Source of the DNA: Trema orientale
Lineage: Eukaryota > Streptophyta > Magnoliopsida > Rosales > Cannabaceae
Direction of reading: 5' to 3'
NCBI GenBank assembly: GCA_002914845.1
Contig: JXTC01000323.1
Location: forward strand, 87,363-151,362
Length of the DNA stretch: 64,000 nt
How positions within the stretch are numbered: position 1 is the stretch's first letter; every line of letters starts with the position of its first letter. Of this stretch, positions 25,577 to 36,044 are shown in pieces. The position numbers were made by a program, and so were the translations under genes. The notes below the pieces were generated by a model. It did no database searches and was not told the DNA's origin. It saw nothing but the letters and a program-made list of their open reading frames with translations.

Positions 25577-26461
25577 TATAGGAGAGTTTTCAATGGAGAT
25601 TTTTATTTTTGCTCCATCAATGGGTATTTTGTTTGATTTGAAAATGACCTACAATAACAGGTTAATTTTTCTAATTTACATTCTAATTCTAATTTAAAAA
25701 TGAAACTAATTTACTTCTATTTTTCAAATTCGTATCCATAATGAGTTTTAGGAATATTTCTTTATATTTGTGTAATAGAATAATCTACTCTATTTAAATT
25801 TATAGACAATTCTAATCTTATCTTTCTTATTTTATTTTAGTTTTATTTTTTTTTAATATAGAATGAAATAATCTTTTAGAATTTAATTTACTATACTTCA
25901 TAAATATAAGTTTAGACCATGATTCACCTTTAATTTTTTTTAAGAAAATTATTAAACCTATAATTCAAATTTTTAATTTTTTGTCGTGATTTATTTATCA
26001 AATTTTCTTACAACATGCATTGATATTTTTACTTTAATTTAATTTAACGTGAATTTAAATTTTTTTTTTAATTTTAGTATAGGATACTGAGTATGTTTCT
26101 TTTCTCTTAACGTAAAAAAAAAAAAAAATTTGCTAATTTTATATCTTTACTATGAGTAAACTTTATAGAGAATTAAAATTAATGAGAATTATCTCTAAGA
26201 AAAAAGTAATAGTAATTAGAAAATTGAGAGTATATTAATAAAATAAATAGAAAGTAAATAATTAAAATCATAGGTCACAAATAGGTCGCCTATTTTTTAG
26301 TCATTAATATCTTTTTATATTTAAATATATATTAATTAGATTAAATATTTTTAGTAGAAATATTAATATTATTATAACTACTAGATCAAAATCTAATAGC
26401 CTAAAGAGTAACCATTCATGAAGCAAAAATAAAAATCTCTATTGAAACATCACCTTATATA
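25577..26461. mobile_element. non-autonomous inverted-repeat element, about 885 bp
   Basis: The left end has TCAATGGAGATTTTTATTTT then TGCTCCAT. The right end carries the inverse (ATGAAGCAAAAATAAAAATC, then TCTATTGAAACATC). Arms are about 45 bp. The interior is very AT-rich, with no coding frame. It abuts the MITE at 25255-25567. Confidence 0.68.
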
Positions 26462-28173
26462 TATATTATATGGATAATTATATTACACATGCTAAAACGA
26501 GAAGGTTTAATTTATATTCATATATTGCTTAATGCACAGGAAGGGCTGGAAACAGACGTCTAGCCGCTTTCTTTCCTTTTGTTTTTTCCCCCTTATTTTT
26601 TTATATTTTTTGTCCAAATATTAATTCTACATCCCGGCCGGTAGAGCGATAGATAAAGACATGTTTAAAATATTAATAGCAATGACAAAGAATTCAAATA
26701 TTACAGTCAAAATCAAACCACGAGGCCCGAACTGGGTTGAATAAATGATCAGAACCTTTTTGTTTATATAAATTAATAATATTTTAAAGAAAGAACGACC
26801 CAGAAACCACAACATGCATTACTATTATATATATACATGGACAGAGAGAGTTATGTGAGTGCGATATGTGTGGCACGAGATGACAAAGTCTTACGTGGTC
26901 ACTCGGGTCAATCGTTTCTGTTTAAGACTTGGACTTTAGCGGTGGTATTACTAGCTAACACGGTCAATTTGACCAAAATGCTTGGAGACATATGAAAATT
27001 AACCTGCACAAGTTGATTAAGAATAACGAATTTTAATTCCGCATGTAATTATATATGATGTTATAATTTTTCTGGACCATCGGATTTTCGTAAATCAAAT
27101 TGCAGAAAAAAATTTATAAATATATATATATAGCTAGTGCTACCGTCTACAGATCGAATTCTGCATTTATATAGTTTTTAGTTTAATTATGTACTCTAAA
27201 AATATTGATAGTAAGAAACTAGTTTAGTACTATTTGGATAGTTAGTACTTGGCACTATAATTAATCAGATAAGCCTTGTAAGACAACCACTCCGTGACCT
27301 CAGAGAGAGGGGAAAAGAAAAAAACGCAACCAACATCGTTGATCATCAAGTTATAGACAAAACTATAATTAGTAATACTTTTTACCAATGTCATAATAAA
27401 TTACGTGATAATTAATTCATAGATGGTCAGTACTATTATCTTTCTCCTATTCTTTTTCAGATTGAGATTGAGATGAATGCATGTGATATATCTTAGCTAT
27501 TCTAAAGTTCCGACAGAACTTCATAAAATAAAATTAAAAAGAAAAATCCATAATTTTATATGGACATATATCTTTTGAACGATTACCAAAAATATATGCT
27601 TGCAATATCTATAAATGTACACCGCAAATTTTTCGGCATAATTCCTATTTTAGTTTGCTTTGTGCCTTGAAAATGAGGTTGATAAGGATGTTGTTAGACA
27701 AAGGTGATGTTGTTAGACAAGTTTGTTTTTAATCTAAACAATGTTTACGACACACTAATAAACGTAGGAGATTCACTACAAATTTTTATATTTGTGTCAC
27801 ACTTTTATTAGATTTTTTTATTAGCATTACTCTTTTTTAAAAAAAAAAATTGTCTCAAGTTAATAATTATGATCTCTTCAAAATAGAAGGAAAAGAAAAA
27901 ACCAATTTTTAGTGATAAAATAGTTTTTGATCAGATAACGTGGCTCGCCTTTTTAAATACATACGAATGATTTATCAGTTTACACATCCGGAAAAAAAAA
28001 GCCAAAAACAAAAATTTACGTAACATAAATGCATAATGTATTGGGCATACATTAATTTCACTTCATAAAACTATAGCTAGATAGAAAAGCCTTCAATGCA
28101 AGGAGCTGATTAAACAATTAATACATATAAAAGTAAAAAGACATAATTAGAGCAAAAGTTAAATAAATAAATA
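26462..28173. other. intergenic, no gene seen
   Basis: No credible gene. About 27690-27835 contains TTAGCATTACTC-type wording like the end of the 8361-8543 MITE family, but a left end could not be placed. Confidence 0.4.
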
Positions 28174-29325
28174 AATGAGTAAACTGTAAAAAAATAACCC
28201 GAGTTTTGAGTGTTGCGCAATTTAAACCCTGAAATTTAGATTCTAAAATAATATCCTAAGATTAAGAATTTTTAAAAGAGATAATAATATTAAAATACCC
28301 CGACTTTTAACTTTTTTACCAAAAAAAAAAACCGGAACTTTTGAATATCTGCAAAATAATACCCTCACTTTTAAATTTCAGTAAAATAATACCCTAGCTT
28401 TAGAATTTTTGTAAAATAATACTCTTACTTTTGAATTCTTTAAATTAATACTCTAACAATTAAAATTCTTACAAATTAATGCCCTAACATTTGAAATTCC
28501 TATAAATTTATAATCTTAATTTCCCAATTAGTTGATTTTAATAATAAAAAGATGGCAATAGCTATCATAACGTAATTAAAACTTATTAAACAATAATAAA
28601 ATTTCTGAAAAATATTTGTAGTTAGCTTATTTCACTTTTCATTTAAAAAAGAAAAGTAAAAAATTAAAATGAGAGATAAAAATAGTTAATTATAAAAAGA
28701 AGAAAAAGAAACATGAGAGGTAAAAAAAATTGTGTTTTTTTAAGCAATTAACCAAAAAAAAGTAGTTATAAAATAATTTCTATTAATATACTAATATTTA
28801 AACATTTTTAATAAATTAATGAGAGATGTTTGAATCTTTTAATTTGCTCATAGTATAAATATACAAAGAAAACAAAAATTAAGAATATTAATTTGGAGAA
28901 ATTATAAATGTAAGAGTATTAATTTACAGAATTCAAAAGTGAGGGTATTAATTTGCAGAAATATTAATGTGAGGGTATTAATTTGCAGAATTTCAAAAAT
29001 AAAGTTACTAATTTGCAAAAGTTCAAAAGATAGGATATTTTTTGTAAAAAAAATGAGGGTATTTTAATGTGATTAATCCTTTCTAAAAATTAATATCTTA
29101 AATTAACTTTTTGAATAACTTTAATTAGTAAAAGACAATAATATTATCAAAATTAAGGGGAATAATAAAGACTAATGAAGTTTTAATAGATAATATTACC
29201 GTTTTTTCGTTACTAAAATTGATTAAAAAATTATTTTTAGACACTCTTAATCTCAAATATTATTTTATAAATTTTAAATTACAGAGTTTAAATTACTAAA
29301 TACTCAAATTTGAGGTATTTTTTTT
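28174..29325. mobile_element. long-inverted-repeat MITE split by a nested foldback element
   Basis: 28174-28276 matches the left arm of the 16849-17193 MITE and 29090-29325 matches the rest of it (reverse complement). Between them, about 28285-29070 is a second element. Its left arm is built of about 29-bp direct repeats (GTAAAATAATACCCTCACTT and variants, about 28345-28510). Its right arm is built of the inverse repeats (GTGAGGGTATTAATTTGCAG and variants, about 28890-29065), around an AT-rich core. The nesting gives the order: MITE first, foldback later. Confidence 0.75.
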
Positions 29326-30082
29326 ACACCACCTTATAACGAGAATATAAAGAAGACAATTTCAATTCAAAGCAGCGGTCATGGAAAGCTGACAGCCTTA
29401 ACTGCAAGGGGTTTTGGTCAACAGAAACGACAGAATAATCAGATACAATGAACCAGGTGATGCAATTAACTTCTAAGCCCCAACTTGATCGTTGGACCAT
29501 CAATATCCCGACAATGTAAAAAAGCGACTGCCATACGTAACATTTATATAATATTATACGCCACTAATTAATTATTTAATTAATTACTAAGTTGTTATTC
29601 TTATCAGCAATTCTACCTTATTAAGTTAATATGGACTAAATAAAGATATTATAAGAATATACTGTGTGCACGTGCAGACAACTTTTTTTTTTTTTTTTTG
29701 ATGAAAAGGCAGACAACATTATTAAGCTGGTAATAAAATATAAAAATTCAAATTTTCAAGAGTAAAGTTGCATATATACATTTAAGCCTTCAATAAGTAA
29801 GAAGGTGTCAATTACCAAACCTTGTCTACTTTTCTTGGTTTTAAAAAACTTGTATGTTAATTTAATACTCGATTATCATCCTTCTAACGCAAGTGTAGTA
29901 GATAGTGACCTAGGGATAACTTGCACTTTTGGATAATTTTTATAGGCATGCTTGGCTTATTAAAGATAAGCTCTTTCTTAAGGAAAATGTCCAATCCTAG
30001 GTCTATGACGTGAAAATTCCCAAGCTTTTTTTCTCTGAAAAGCTCTTCCTAGAGTTCACTGGATCCAGCAACCCAGAACCAC
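29326..30082. other. intergenic, no gene seen
   Basis: Includes a poly(T) run at about 29682-29699. No gene recognised. Confidence 0.45.
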
Positions 30083-30875
30083 TTAAGAGTTGTTTGATAT
30101 GGGTTAAAATTTGGGTGAGAATGAGAATCTTAAAGATTCTTATGTTTGAAATAGAGTATTGGGTTTTTTTGAAATTAAGATAAGTGGATGCATTAGGGCT
30201 CATTTTGCTGGAGAAGAGGTTAATGTGAAAGCAATCTGAAGTGGTGGATTTCATATGCCCCGTAAACTCAAAACTGTAAATCCTTCATCCGATTCCAAAA
30301 AATAACACATAAAACTATATACGACCTAAAGAAGTACACAATTCTAGAAAAAAAACACATAAAAACCGTATACGACCTAAATTCCAGAAAATAACATATA
30401 AAACCGTAAACAACCTAAAGAAGTACGTGATTCTAGAAAATAACACATCAAACCACAAACGACTTAAAGAAGTACACGATTTTAGAAAATAACATATAAA
30501 ACCGTGTACGACCTAAAGAAGTACACGATTCCAGAAAATAACGTATCAAACTGTAAACGATCTAAGAGTGTTTTGATAATTTTATAATTATTTTAAATTT
30601 ATTTTGTGAGAAATTAATATTATTCTTTAAAAAGATATGTTTACTTATTATTAAAAAAATGCCAAAAATGATTATTTCAATTATTTTGAAATACAAAAAA
30701 TCAGTACATTCCTGTGTCCAACTAAGCACAGTTTTCTGGTATTCCTAGGAATCATGAAAAAGATTCCACTACACAACCAAATACGGTTATTCTCGTTTCC
30801 ATACAATCATATTACCCTACTCAGTTTTCCTATTAATATGAAAACTTGGAACATCTCATACCAAACAACCCCTTA
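30083..30875. mobile_element. hAT-like non-autonomous element carrying a minisatellite
   Basis: Ends resemble AGAGTTGTTTGATATGGG (left) and, reverse-complemented, GGGGTTGTTTGGTATGAG (right). These relate to the element at 41779-42258, with which it also shares subterminal wording (ACCAAATACGGTTATTCT against ACCAAACACAGTTATTCT). A 49-bp tandem repeat occupies 30296-30573. No 8-bp TSD was recognised. Confidence 0.68.
30296..30573. repeat. 49-bp minisatellite, about six units
   Basis: Degenerate direct repeats of the type AAAATAACATATAAAACCGT followed by ACGACCTAAAGAAGTACACG and ATTCTAG. One unit (from about 30348) lacks about 10-17 bp. The array lies inside the element at 30083-30875. Confidence 0.9.
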
Positions 30876-31112
30876 GTAGTTGGTAGACCGAAGTCACCTA
30901 ATATTCTAGGACTATGTATAAAAGTTTTTAAATTTTAGACAAAATTTGAAATTTTCATATTCAAAACCAAATTAGGCGATAATTAACTTAATTTCTCCAT
31001 TATGTAACTATACAATTTTAGACTAGTTCTGTGCGATTTAACATTGTTTTCATAGATTTAAATTTGAATGATGTAGTATAGCATATTTGGTTACCATAAA
31101 GAAACTTAAAAA

Positions 31113-31657
31113 TTAGGGTTTATGGCACCAATGATCCATGAATTATCACACTTGTCGCAATTTGGTTCTTAAAGTTTTAATTGTGGCACAAATGGCCCCT
31201 AAACTTTCTGATTTATAGTAATTTGATCACTGAATTATCTAACTTGCAACCTGTTGTTAAATTTCTAACAAAAAACATAGGAGAGAAGTACGTTGTAGCA
31301 TCTGAAAGTATATTTAAAGGAAAAATAAATTGAATAAAAAGAATTAGAAAGAAGAAAATATACACTTTTCGCATTTTTTAGGGTCTTTGCAAATTTATAG
31401 AAAATTTTGCTGTGATTGTTCATTTTTATTCTTGAAATTTCTAAATTAGCTTTTAAATACATTTTTAGATGACACTATATGCTTCTCACGTGTGTTTTTG
31501 GTCATTTAATTGCAAATTACAATTTAGACAGCTTAGAAACTAAATTATTACAAATTAAAATTTTCATGATCATTTATGTCATATTTGAAATTTCGAGGAC
31601 CAAATTATTTATCACGAGTGTGATAGTTCAAGGACCGTTTGTGCCATTAACCCTAAA
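31113..31657. mobile_element. long-inverted-repeat MITE, about 545 bp
   Basis: The left arm begins TTAGGGTTTATGGCACCAAT. The right arm, reverse-complemented, begins TTTAGGGTTAATGGCACAAA. Similarity continues for about 90 bp (GAATTATCACACTTGT against GAACTATCACACTCGT). It lies in the 3' flank of the ERF gene at 32028-33107; no counterpart was found in the flank of the other ERF copy. Confidence 0.8.
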
Positions 31658-32027
31658 CATTATTAGTTGATTGAAGTTTTTCATTCCACTTTACTAATTA
31701 CCACCGAAGACATTTTTAGTATTATACTTTATGTAAATCAAAATTTTGTTTAATAGTTATAGAGGTTATATGTTTTGTTTTAAGATCTGATTCGTCTGAA
31801 TGATAAAAAAATCACGTGAGAAATTAAATTTCCAATTTACTTGGGAAAATATTTTTTTTTCCCAGTAGCAGCATATACATAAGGCATTTAAATAAATCAT
31901 AGAAACGTCTCACTCCATTACTGAAGTTAAAAAAATATATATATATACATATCGCAACCCGTATTTACAGCAGAAGCAGCAGCAGCAGCTAACTTCACTA
32001 ATTAAAGATTTTATTTATTTATATTTT

Positions 32028-33107
32028 TTATACAACCATGAGCTGAGGAAAACCGAGCGACGGGTGTGGAGATAACGGCGACAACGGCGGAACACTGAAA
32101 ATCCCCTTATTATCAGAGTCCCAAACGGCCGTCCAATTTGACGGCGTTAACGGAATATCGTTCAAGTAACTGAGAGTATTAATACTATCATCAGCTTCCG
32201 TTAACTTCGCCTTCTTCTCCGTCACTTCCGGCTTCACCTCATATTCTTCCTCCTCCTCCTCCTCCTCCTCCTCCTCTTGACGGCGTCGTTTCACCTCAAC
32301 ATTCTTAACAACCACAACTTCCTCCTCACTCTTCCCAGCTTCTAACGGAAAGTTAAGTATGGCTTTCGAGCCGCGAAGCTTAAAGGCGGCTCGGTCATAG
32401 GCTTTGGCGGCTTCAATGGCGGTCTCAAAGGTCCCAAGCCAGACCCGTGAACCTTTCCGGCTCGGGTCTCGGATCTCCGCTGCGAATTTCCCCCATGGCC
32501 TTTGTCGTACCCCTCTGTAATGCCTTTTCTCCTCCTCCATAGCGACCGTCGGCTTCGGAGCCGGATTCGGCGGCCCGAATTGGATCCATTGGGTTTGGGT
32601 CTTGGCCGGGAGCGAAATCGTCAAGGACCGCTTTCGGCCCGTTGGAGAGCTGGAGCTCGAGCTCGAATCGGTCGATTTGGTAGGGGCAATTTGGGGTTTC
32701 GACTCGAATTCGAAGGAAAAGCTGCTCGATTTGGAAATTTGGGGCTTCGATTCGAATTCGAAAGAGTTATTAACATCATCACAAGTATTATTACTAGTCA
32801 AATTTAGGGCTTTTGGGGATGTGAGGTCGACCACTTCAGGTTTCGGTTCGAAACCGGAGCAATCGGTCTGGCTCGAGATTCGGCCTGAGCTGAACTCGAA
32901 TAGCTCGGCGGATGAGGTGTCCAAGTAATCGGAGATCTCGAGAGAGTCCGACTGAGAGCTGGAGCAAGCTTGATTCGGGTCGGAGCTCCATTCGGTTCGG
33001 GTTGCTAGCTCAACAGAGAAGTTGCTACTCAGCGGGGAAGAAAGGTCGCCAAGGAGATGCTGCTTGATGAGCTGGAGCTTTGAGACTTCGTCAAGGTAAT
33101 TCGCCAT
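32028..33107 (-). CDS. ERF5-like: ethylene-responsive transcription factor, ERF5/ERF6-like (AP2/ERF group IX)
   Basis: Intronless, 359 aa. The single AP2/ERF DNA-binding domain is at residues 196-254, starting [19 protein letters not shown]. It has the Ala and Asp of the ERF (not DREB) subfamily, so GCC-box binding is expected. N-terminal LIKQHLLGD (residues 13-21) and the C-terminal tail ([10 protein letters not shown] to GFPQLMVV) match ERF5/ERF6/ERF104-type proteins. The tail has PPLSPLSPH (340-348), Ser-Pro sites that MPK3/MPK6 phosphorylate in Arabidopsis relatives. Other traits: FEFESKPQI occurs twice (116-140), KRSLTI precedes the AP2 domain, and there is an Arg/Lys cluster plus an 11-residue Glu run (about 273-288). 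Start chosen at ATG 33107 because the paralogue starts at the same place; the open frame upstream includes an N and is 5' leader. Inferred role: nuclear activator in ethylene, defence or stress responses. Confidence 0.97.
   Translation of the reverse strand: MANYLDEVSKLQLIKQHLLGDLSSPLSSNFSVELATRTEWSSDPNQACSSSQSDSLEISDYLDTSSAELFEFSSGRISSQTDCSGFEPKPEVVDLTSPKALNLTSNNTCDDVNNSFEFESKPQISKSSSFSFEFESKPQIAPTKSTDSSSSSSSPTGRKRSLTISLPAKTQTQWIQFGPPNPAPKPTVAMEEEKRHYRGVRQRPWGKFAAEIRDPSRKGSRVWLGTFETAIEAAKAYDRAAFKLRGSKAILNFPLEAGKSEEEVVVVKNVEVKRRRQEEEEEEEEEEEYEVKPEVTEKKAKLTEADDSINTLSYLNDIPLTPSNWTAVWDSDNKGIFSVPPLSPLSPHPSLGFPQLMVV
32248..32280 (-). repeat. in-frame trinucleotide run encoding poly-Glu
   Basis: A TCC/CTC trinucleotide run (plus strand) encodes the Glu tract downstream of the AP2 domain. 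The paralogue at the same position has only a short acidic stretch (EEDEEGAE), so the run expanded or contracted after duplication. Confidence 0.9.
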
Positions 33108-33158
33108 GGATGACTGACTGAACTGAGCTCGGATTTGAATTAAGATTAAAAAAAAAAN

Positions 33159-33350
33159 GAAGACTTTCGTGGCGAGCTTCAGGATAGGATAGGAGTCTCG
33201 GACGAAGCATCGTTCTACTCCATCACGCTCTCCAATGCGTTTTTGTTTTATCCACTCTTTAATTAATTTAGTCGTTTTCATTTACACATTTCTTATGGAT
33301 CCTTATCCGTTGGATCAAATTGTTTTTCAAAGTCAAACAATAATCCTACG
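33159..33350 (-). promoter_or_regulatory. conserved upstream region of the first ERF gene, with W-box core
   Basis: Aligns with 44069-44280 upstream of the second ERF gene. A 22-bp stretch at 33159-33180, starting GAAGACTTTCG, is identical to 44069-44090. Further on, both keep AGTCAA (33331-33336 here), i.e. TTGACT on the gene strand, a W-box core, embedded in TTTTCAAAGTCAAA. Between this block and the start codon there are only about 50 bases and an N (33158). The TATA box and leader seen in the other copy are missing. Confidence 0.75.
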
Positions 33351-33639
33351 ACTGGAAGGCTATGAAAAGCTTGGCGCACGTTAAATAGTTATGAAATTAT
33401 AAATGAAAATTTTATATATAAAAAATACGTCAGTCAAGATCATAATTTGTTGTTAAAAAAAGCGTACTATTATTTTCATTTTATCGGTCATAAATTTTTC
33501 TTACTATTTACCGAAAATTGATTAAATATAAAATAATTAAGGAAAAAATAATAAATAATAGAAAGATAACCTACTCCGATATGTATAAATTGAGTTTAAA
33601 AGACAACTAAAAGTATTGTCTACAGTGCAAACATACATA

Positions 33640-34440
33640 TGTCTATAATAGATTAGCGTTAATTAAGGGCTTAATATAATGATTAAGCAGTTAATCAATA
33701 GTGATTAATTAACCGCACTAAATGATTTGTCTAGCAGTAATATCGTCACTTCGTCGGGGACGAGTTATAGCAAGAACACAAGACAGCCACATAGGTCTTT
33801 TCAAACCCCTAAAACGACCCTATCATCTCTCTATACCTACTAAGGATTTAGTCAGACGCAACCGGCTTTACAAGTCATCTGAGATCTAGCAGACCCTCCC
33901 GAACTCATGATTCCCAGATCATATCTCAAATGTGAGACCAAAGTTCAGGTCTGAGAGGTTAGATCAATTACCTTGACTCGGAGTAGGCACTAACTCAAGT
34001 CCAAGCAAGACACTAAATTTACCACATGATGACATTATACATGGCAAGAATCCAAGAGGTACCATGTACGAATATCAAAAGGAAATTAGGTCACAATAGT
34101 CACAATAGTAGTGGCTTAACGATTAAAAGCTGGAGGGAGCACCATTACCAATCGTACAGGATGTTATCCCTTTTCGTGTGCTAGGACAAATACACGAGGG
34201 GAGGACACGTGTCTATGCTAAGGGACCACGAAACTAGCTCTCTCCCTCTATAAATACCGTACTTTACCTTTCTTTAAATCTTATCGTCTCCTCTATATGC
34301 TTTGCCTTTATTGACTTAAGTATTAAAATATCTTACAGGTGATAACCATCGCCTGATTTTATTGATGCCTAAGACAGAGCATAACTTAGACATAGCGAGG
34401 ACACGCAAACAGCTGAGAAAACAGCCCTAACGATTAGTAC
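33640..34440 (+). repeat. solo-LTR-like block with TATA box
   Basis: A less AT-rich segment with the layout of a plant gypsy-type LTR: a CTCTATAAATACC TATA-like box at about 34237-34250, then TTATTGACTTAAGTATTAAA and TCTTACAGGTGATAACCATC downstream. Internal domain and partner LTR are absent. Ends are approximate because no TG...CA pair with TSD was identified. Confidence 0.5.
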
Positions 34441-35824
34441 TTAGTATCTATTGTAAAAGCAAATTTAAAAATTGTCAATGTAGGATTTTTTTTTCCCTCT
34501 TATCATTAATTTATACCAAAAAAATAGCCTATATTATTCAACTTACGAGTTTAATAAAAAAAAATCACGATGTTTAGTTTTTCTCCCTCACACAAATGAA
34601 AATTTCAATATATTCTTTTAAGATGCTAGTAATTAGCTTAGGTCATTAAGTATAAAGCAATCTTAAACAACTTCAATTTATCCATTGTCTAAAATTGAAC
34701 CAGATATAAAGCGAGCATGCTTATGAGCTACAACATTCCCTTGATGGGAAATAAAACTAAAACTATCATTACAAAATTGATTAAGAAAGCTGGAAATATC
34801 CTTAAAAATAGGTTATACCACAGATAAATAGATACGAGCACGAATTTTTGAAAATAGCATTCTTAGTGTCACTTTCTACAAACCGCGCGAAATAGAAAAT
34901 TGAGGTCAAGAGCAAACTTAAGACCTTCCATCAATGCCAAGTATTTGACCAAAAAAATATAAGAACCATCATATGGTGCAGTAGAAGGTGGTATGTCTGA
35001 TAATTAAAATTTTTTACACACAAATAGAATCTTAGGATCATTATAGCTTTGTTGTTTTGATACATATAATCAAAAAAACTATTTTTATGGGAAAGAAAGA
35101 ATACTCCAACCTTTCTTTTGAGAATTTTCTTCTAATAAAGTGATTAATCTTTACCACAGCTATGAGACTATGATTTTCCTCACCAAGCCTCCATACCAAA
35201 GAACTAGAGAGTGGATTCTAAATAATCACGATGTTATTATTTTTTACACACTTTTAGAATTCTTGCTATATGTCTCAACTCATGAGATAGTAAGAGGATA
35301 GAGGAAAGACATGTTAAAAATTAAAAGAAAAAAGAGCAGCAACTTTTTTTTCTTTTTTGTTCCAGACCTATTTAAAAAATCCGTCTCTCTTTTATTTTTA
35401 ACATGTAAACTATAAAAATTAGATTGCCTAATTTTCTCAAACTCTTTATACGTCTAATGTTATTTTTTAAATTAATAAATTGACAAATTAATATAATATT
35501 AATGCCCTATCATCTTAGATAAAAAAAACAAATTTAATCCTATTAAAGACATTATCAAAACATATAACAGATAAGAGAGAGAAAGAAACTAAAAACACAG
35601 TCACAACTAAAGCCACGTTAGAACACGGCTAGGATTAGATTTTTAAGTTTTCTATTTTTTCTCAACCCTTTAACGTGTAAAATAATTTCCAATTAAGTTT
35701 TAAACAATTTAAAACTATGTAATAAACAACATATTTCACTCAAATAAGAAAATAAAATCCCTTCCTCAAAGATAGAGTTTACACGTATAAGCCAAAAGAT
35801 TTTAACGTGTAAAAAGTTTCCTAT
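34441..35824. other. intergenic, no gene seen
   Basis: AT-rich with no coding frame longer than 60 codons on either strand and no bounded repeat. Confidence 0.45.
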
Positions 35825-35833
35825 TAAAGTGAA

Positions 35834-36035
35834 GGATAATACTACATATCTCAATTTTTGTACCAAATTTTGTGTACCAACACATGTGGTATATAAGTTA
35901 TCACCAAGTAATTGGTATGTTAAAACTTACCACAAATAGATTAAATATTATCACCAATTGAGTGATGACAAATCACATGCCACATGTGTTAGTATTAAAA
36001 ATTTGGTACAAAAATTGATACCTCAAGCATTATCC
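35834..36035. mobile_element. MITE with perfect 9-bp TSD
   Basis: 202 bp with ends GGATAATACTACATATCTCA and, reverse-complemented, GGATAATGCTTGAGGTATCA. Inverted similarity extends inward for about 80 bp (TTTTTGTACCAAATTTT, ACACATGTGG). Flanked by identical TAAAGTGAA at 35825-35833 and 36036-36044. The 9-bp TSD points to the Mutator superfamily. Confidence 0.9.
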
Positions 36036-36044
36036 TAAAGTGAA

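Noticed and set aside
30296..30573. CRISPR-like appearance of evenly spaced repeats
   Set aside because: The entire 49-bp unit repeats without unique spacers and the genome is plant; it is a minisatellite.
32502..32928. Plus-strand open frames of about 100 codons over the first ERF gene
   Set aside because: They are shadows of the high-GC ERF coding sequence on the other strand, with no family signature.
33108..33281. N-terminal extension of the first ERF frame by 58 codons
   Set aside because: It includes an N, aligns with non-coding promoter DNA of the paralogue, and lacks similarity to ERF proteins; the start was kept at 33107.
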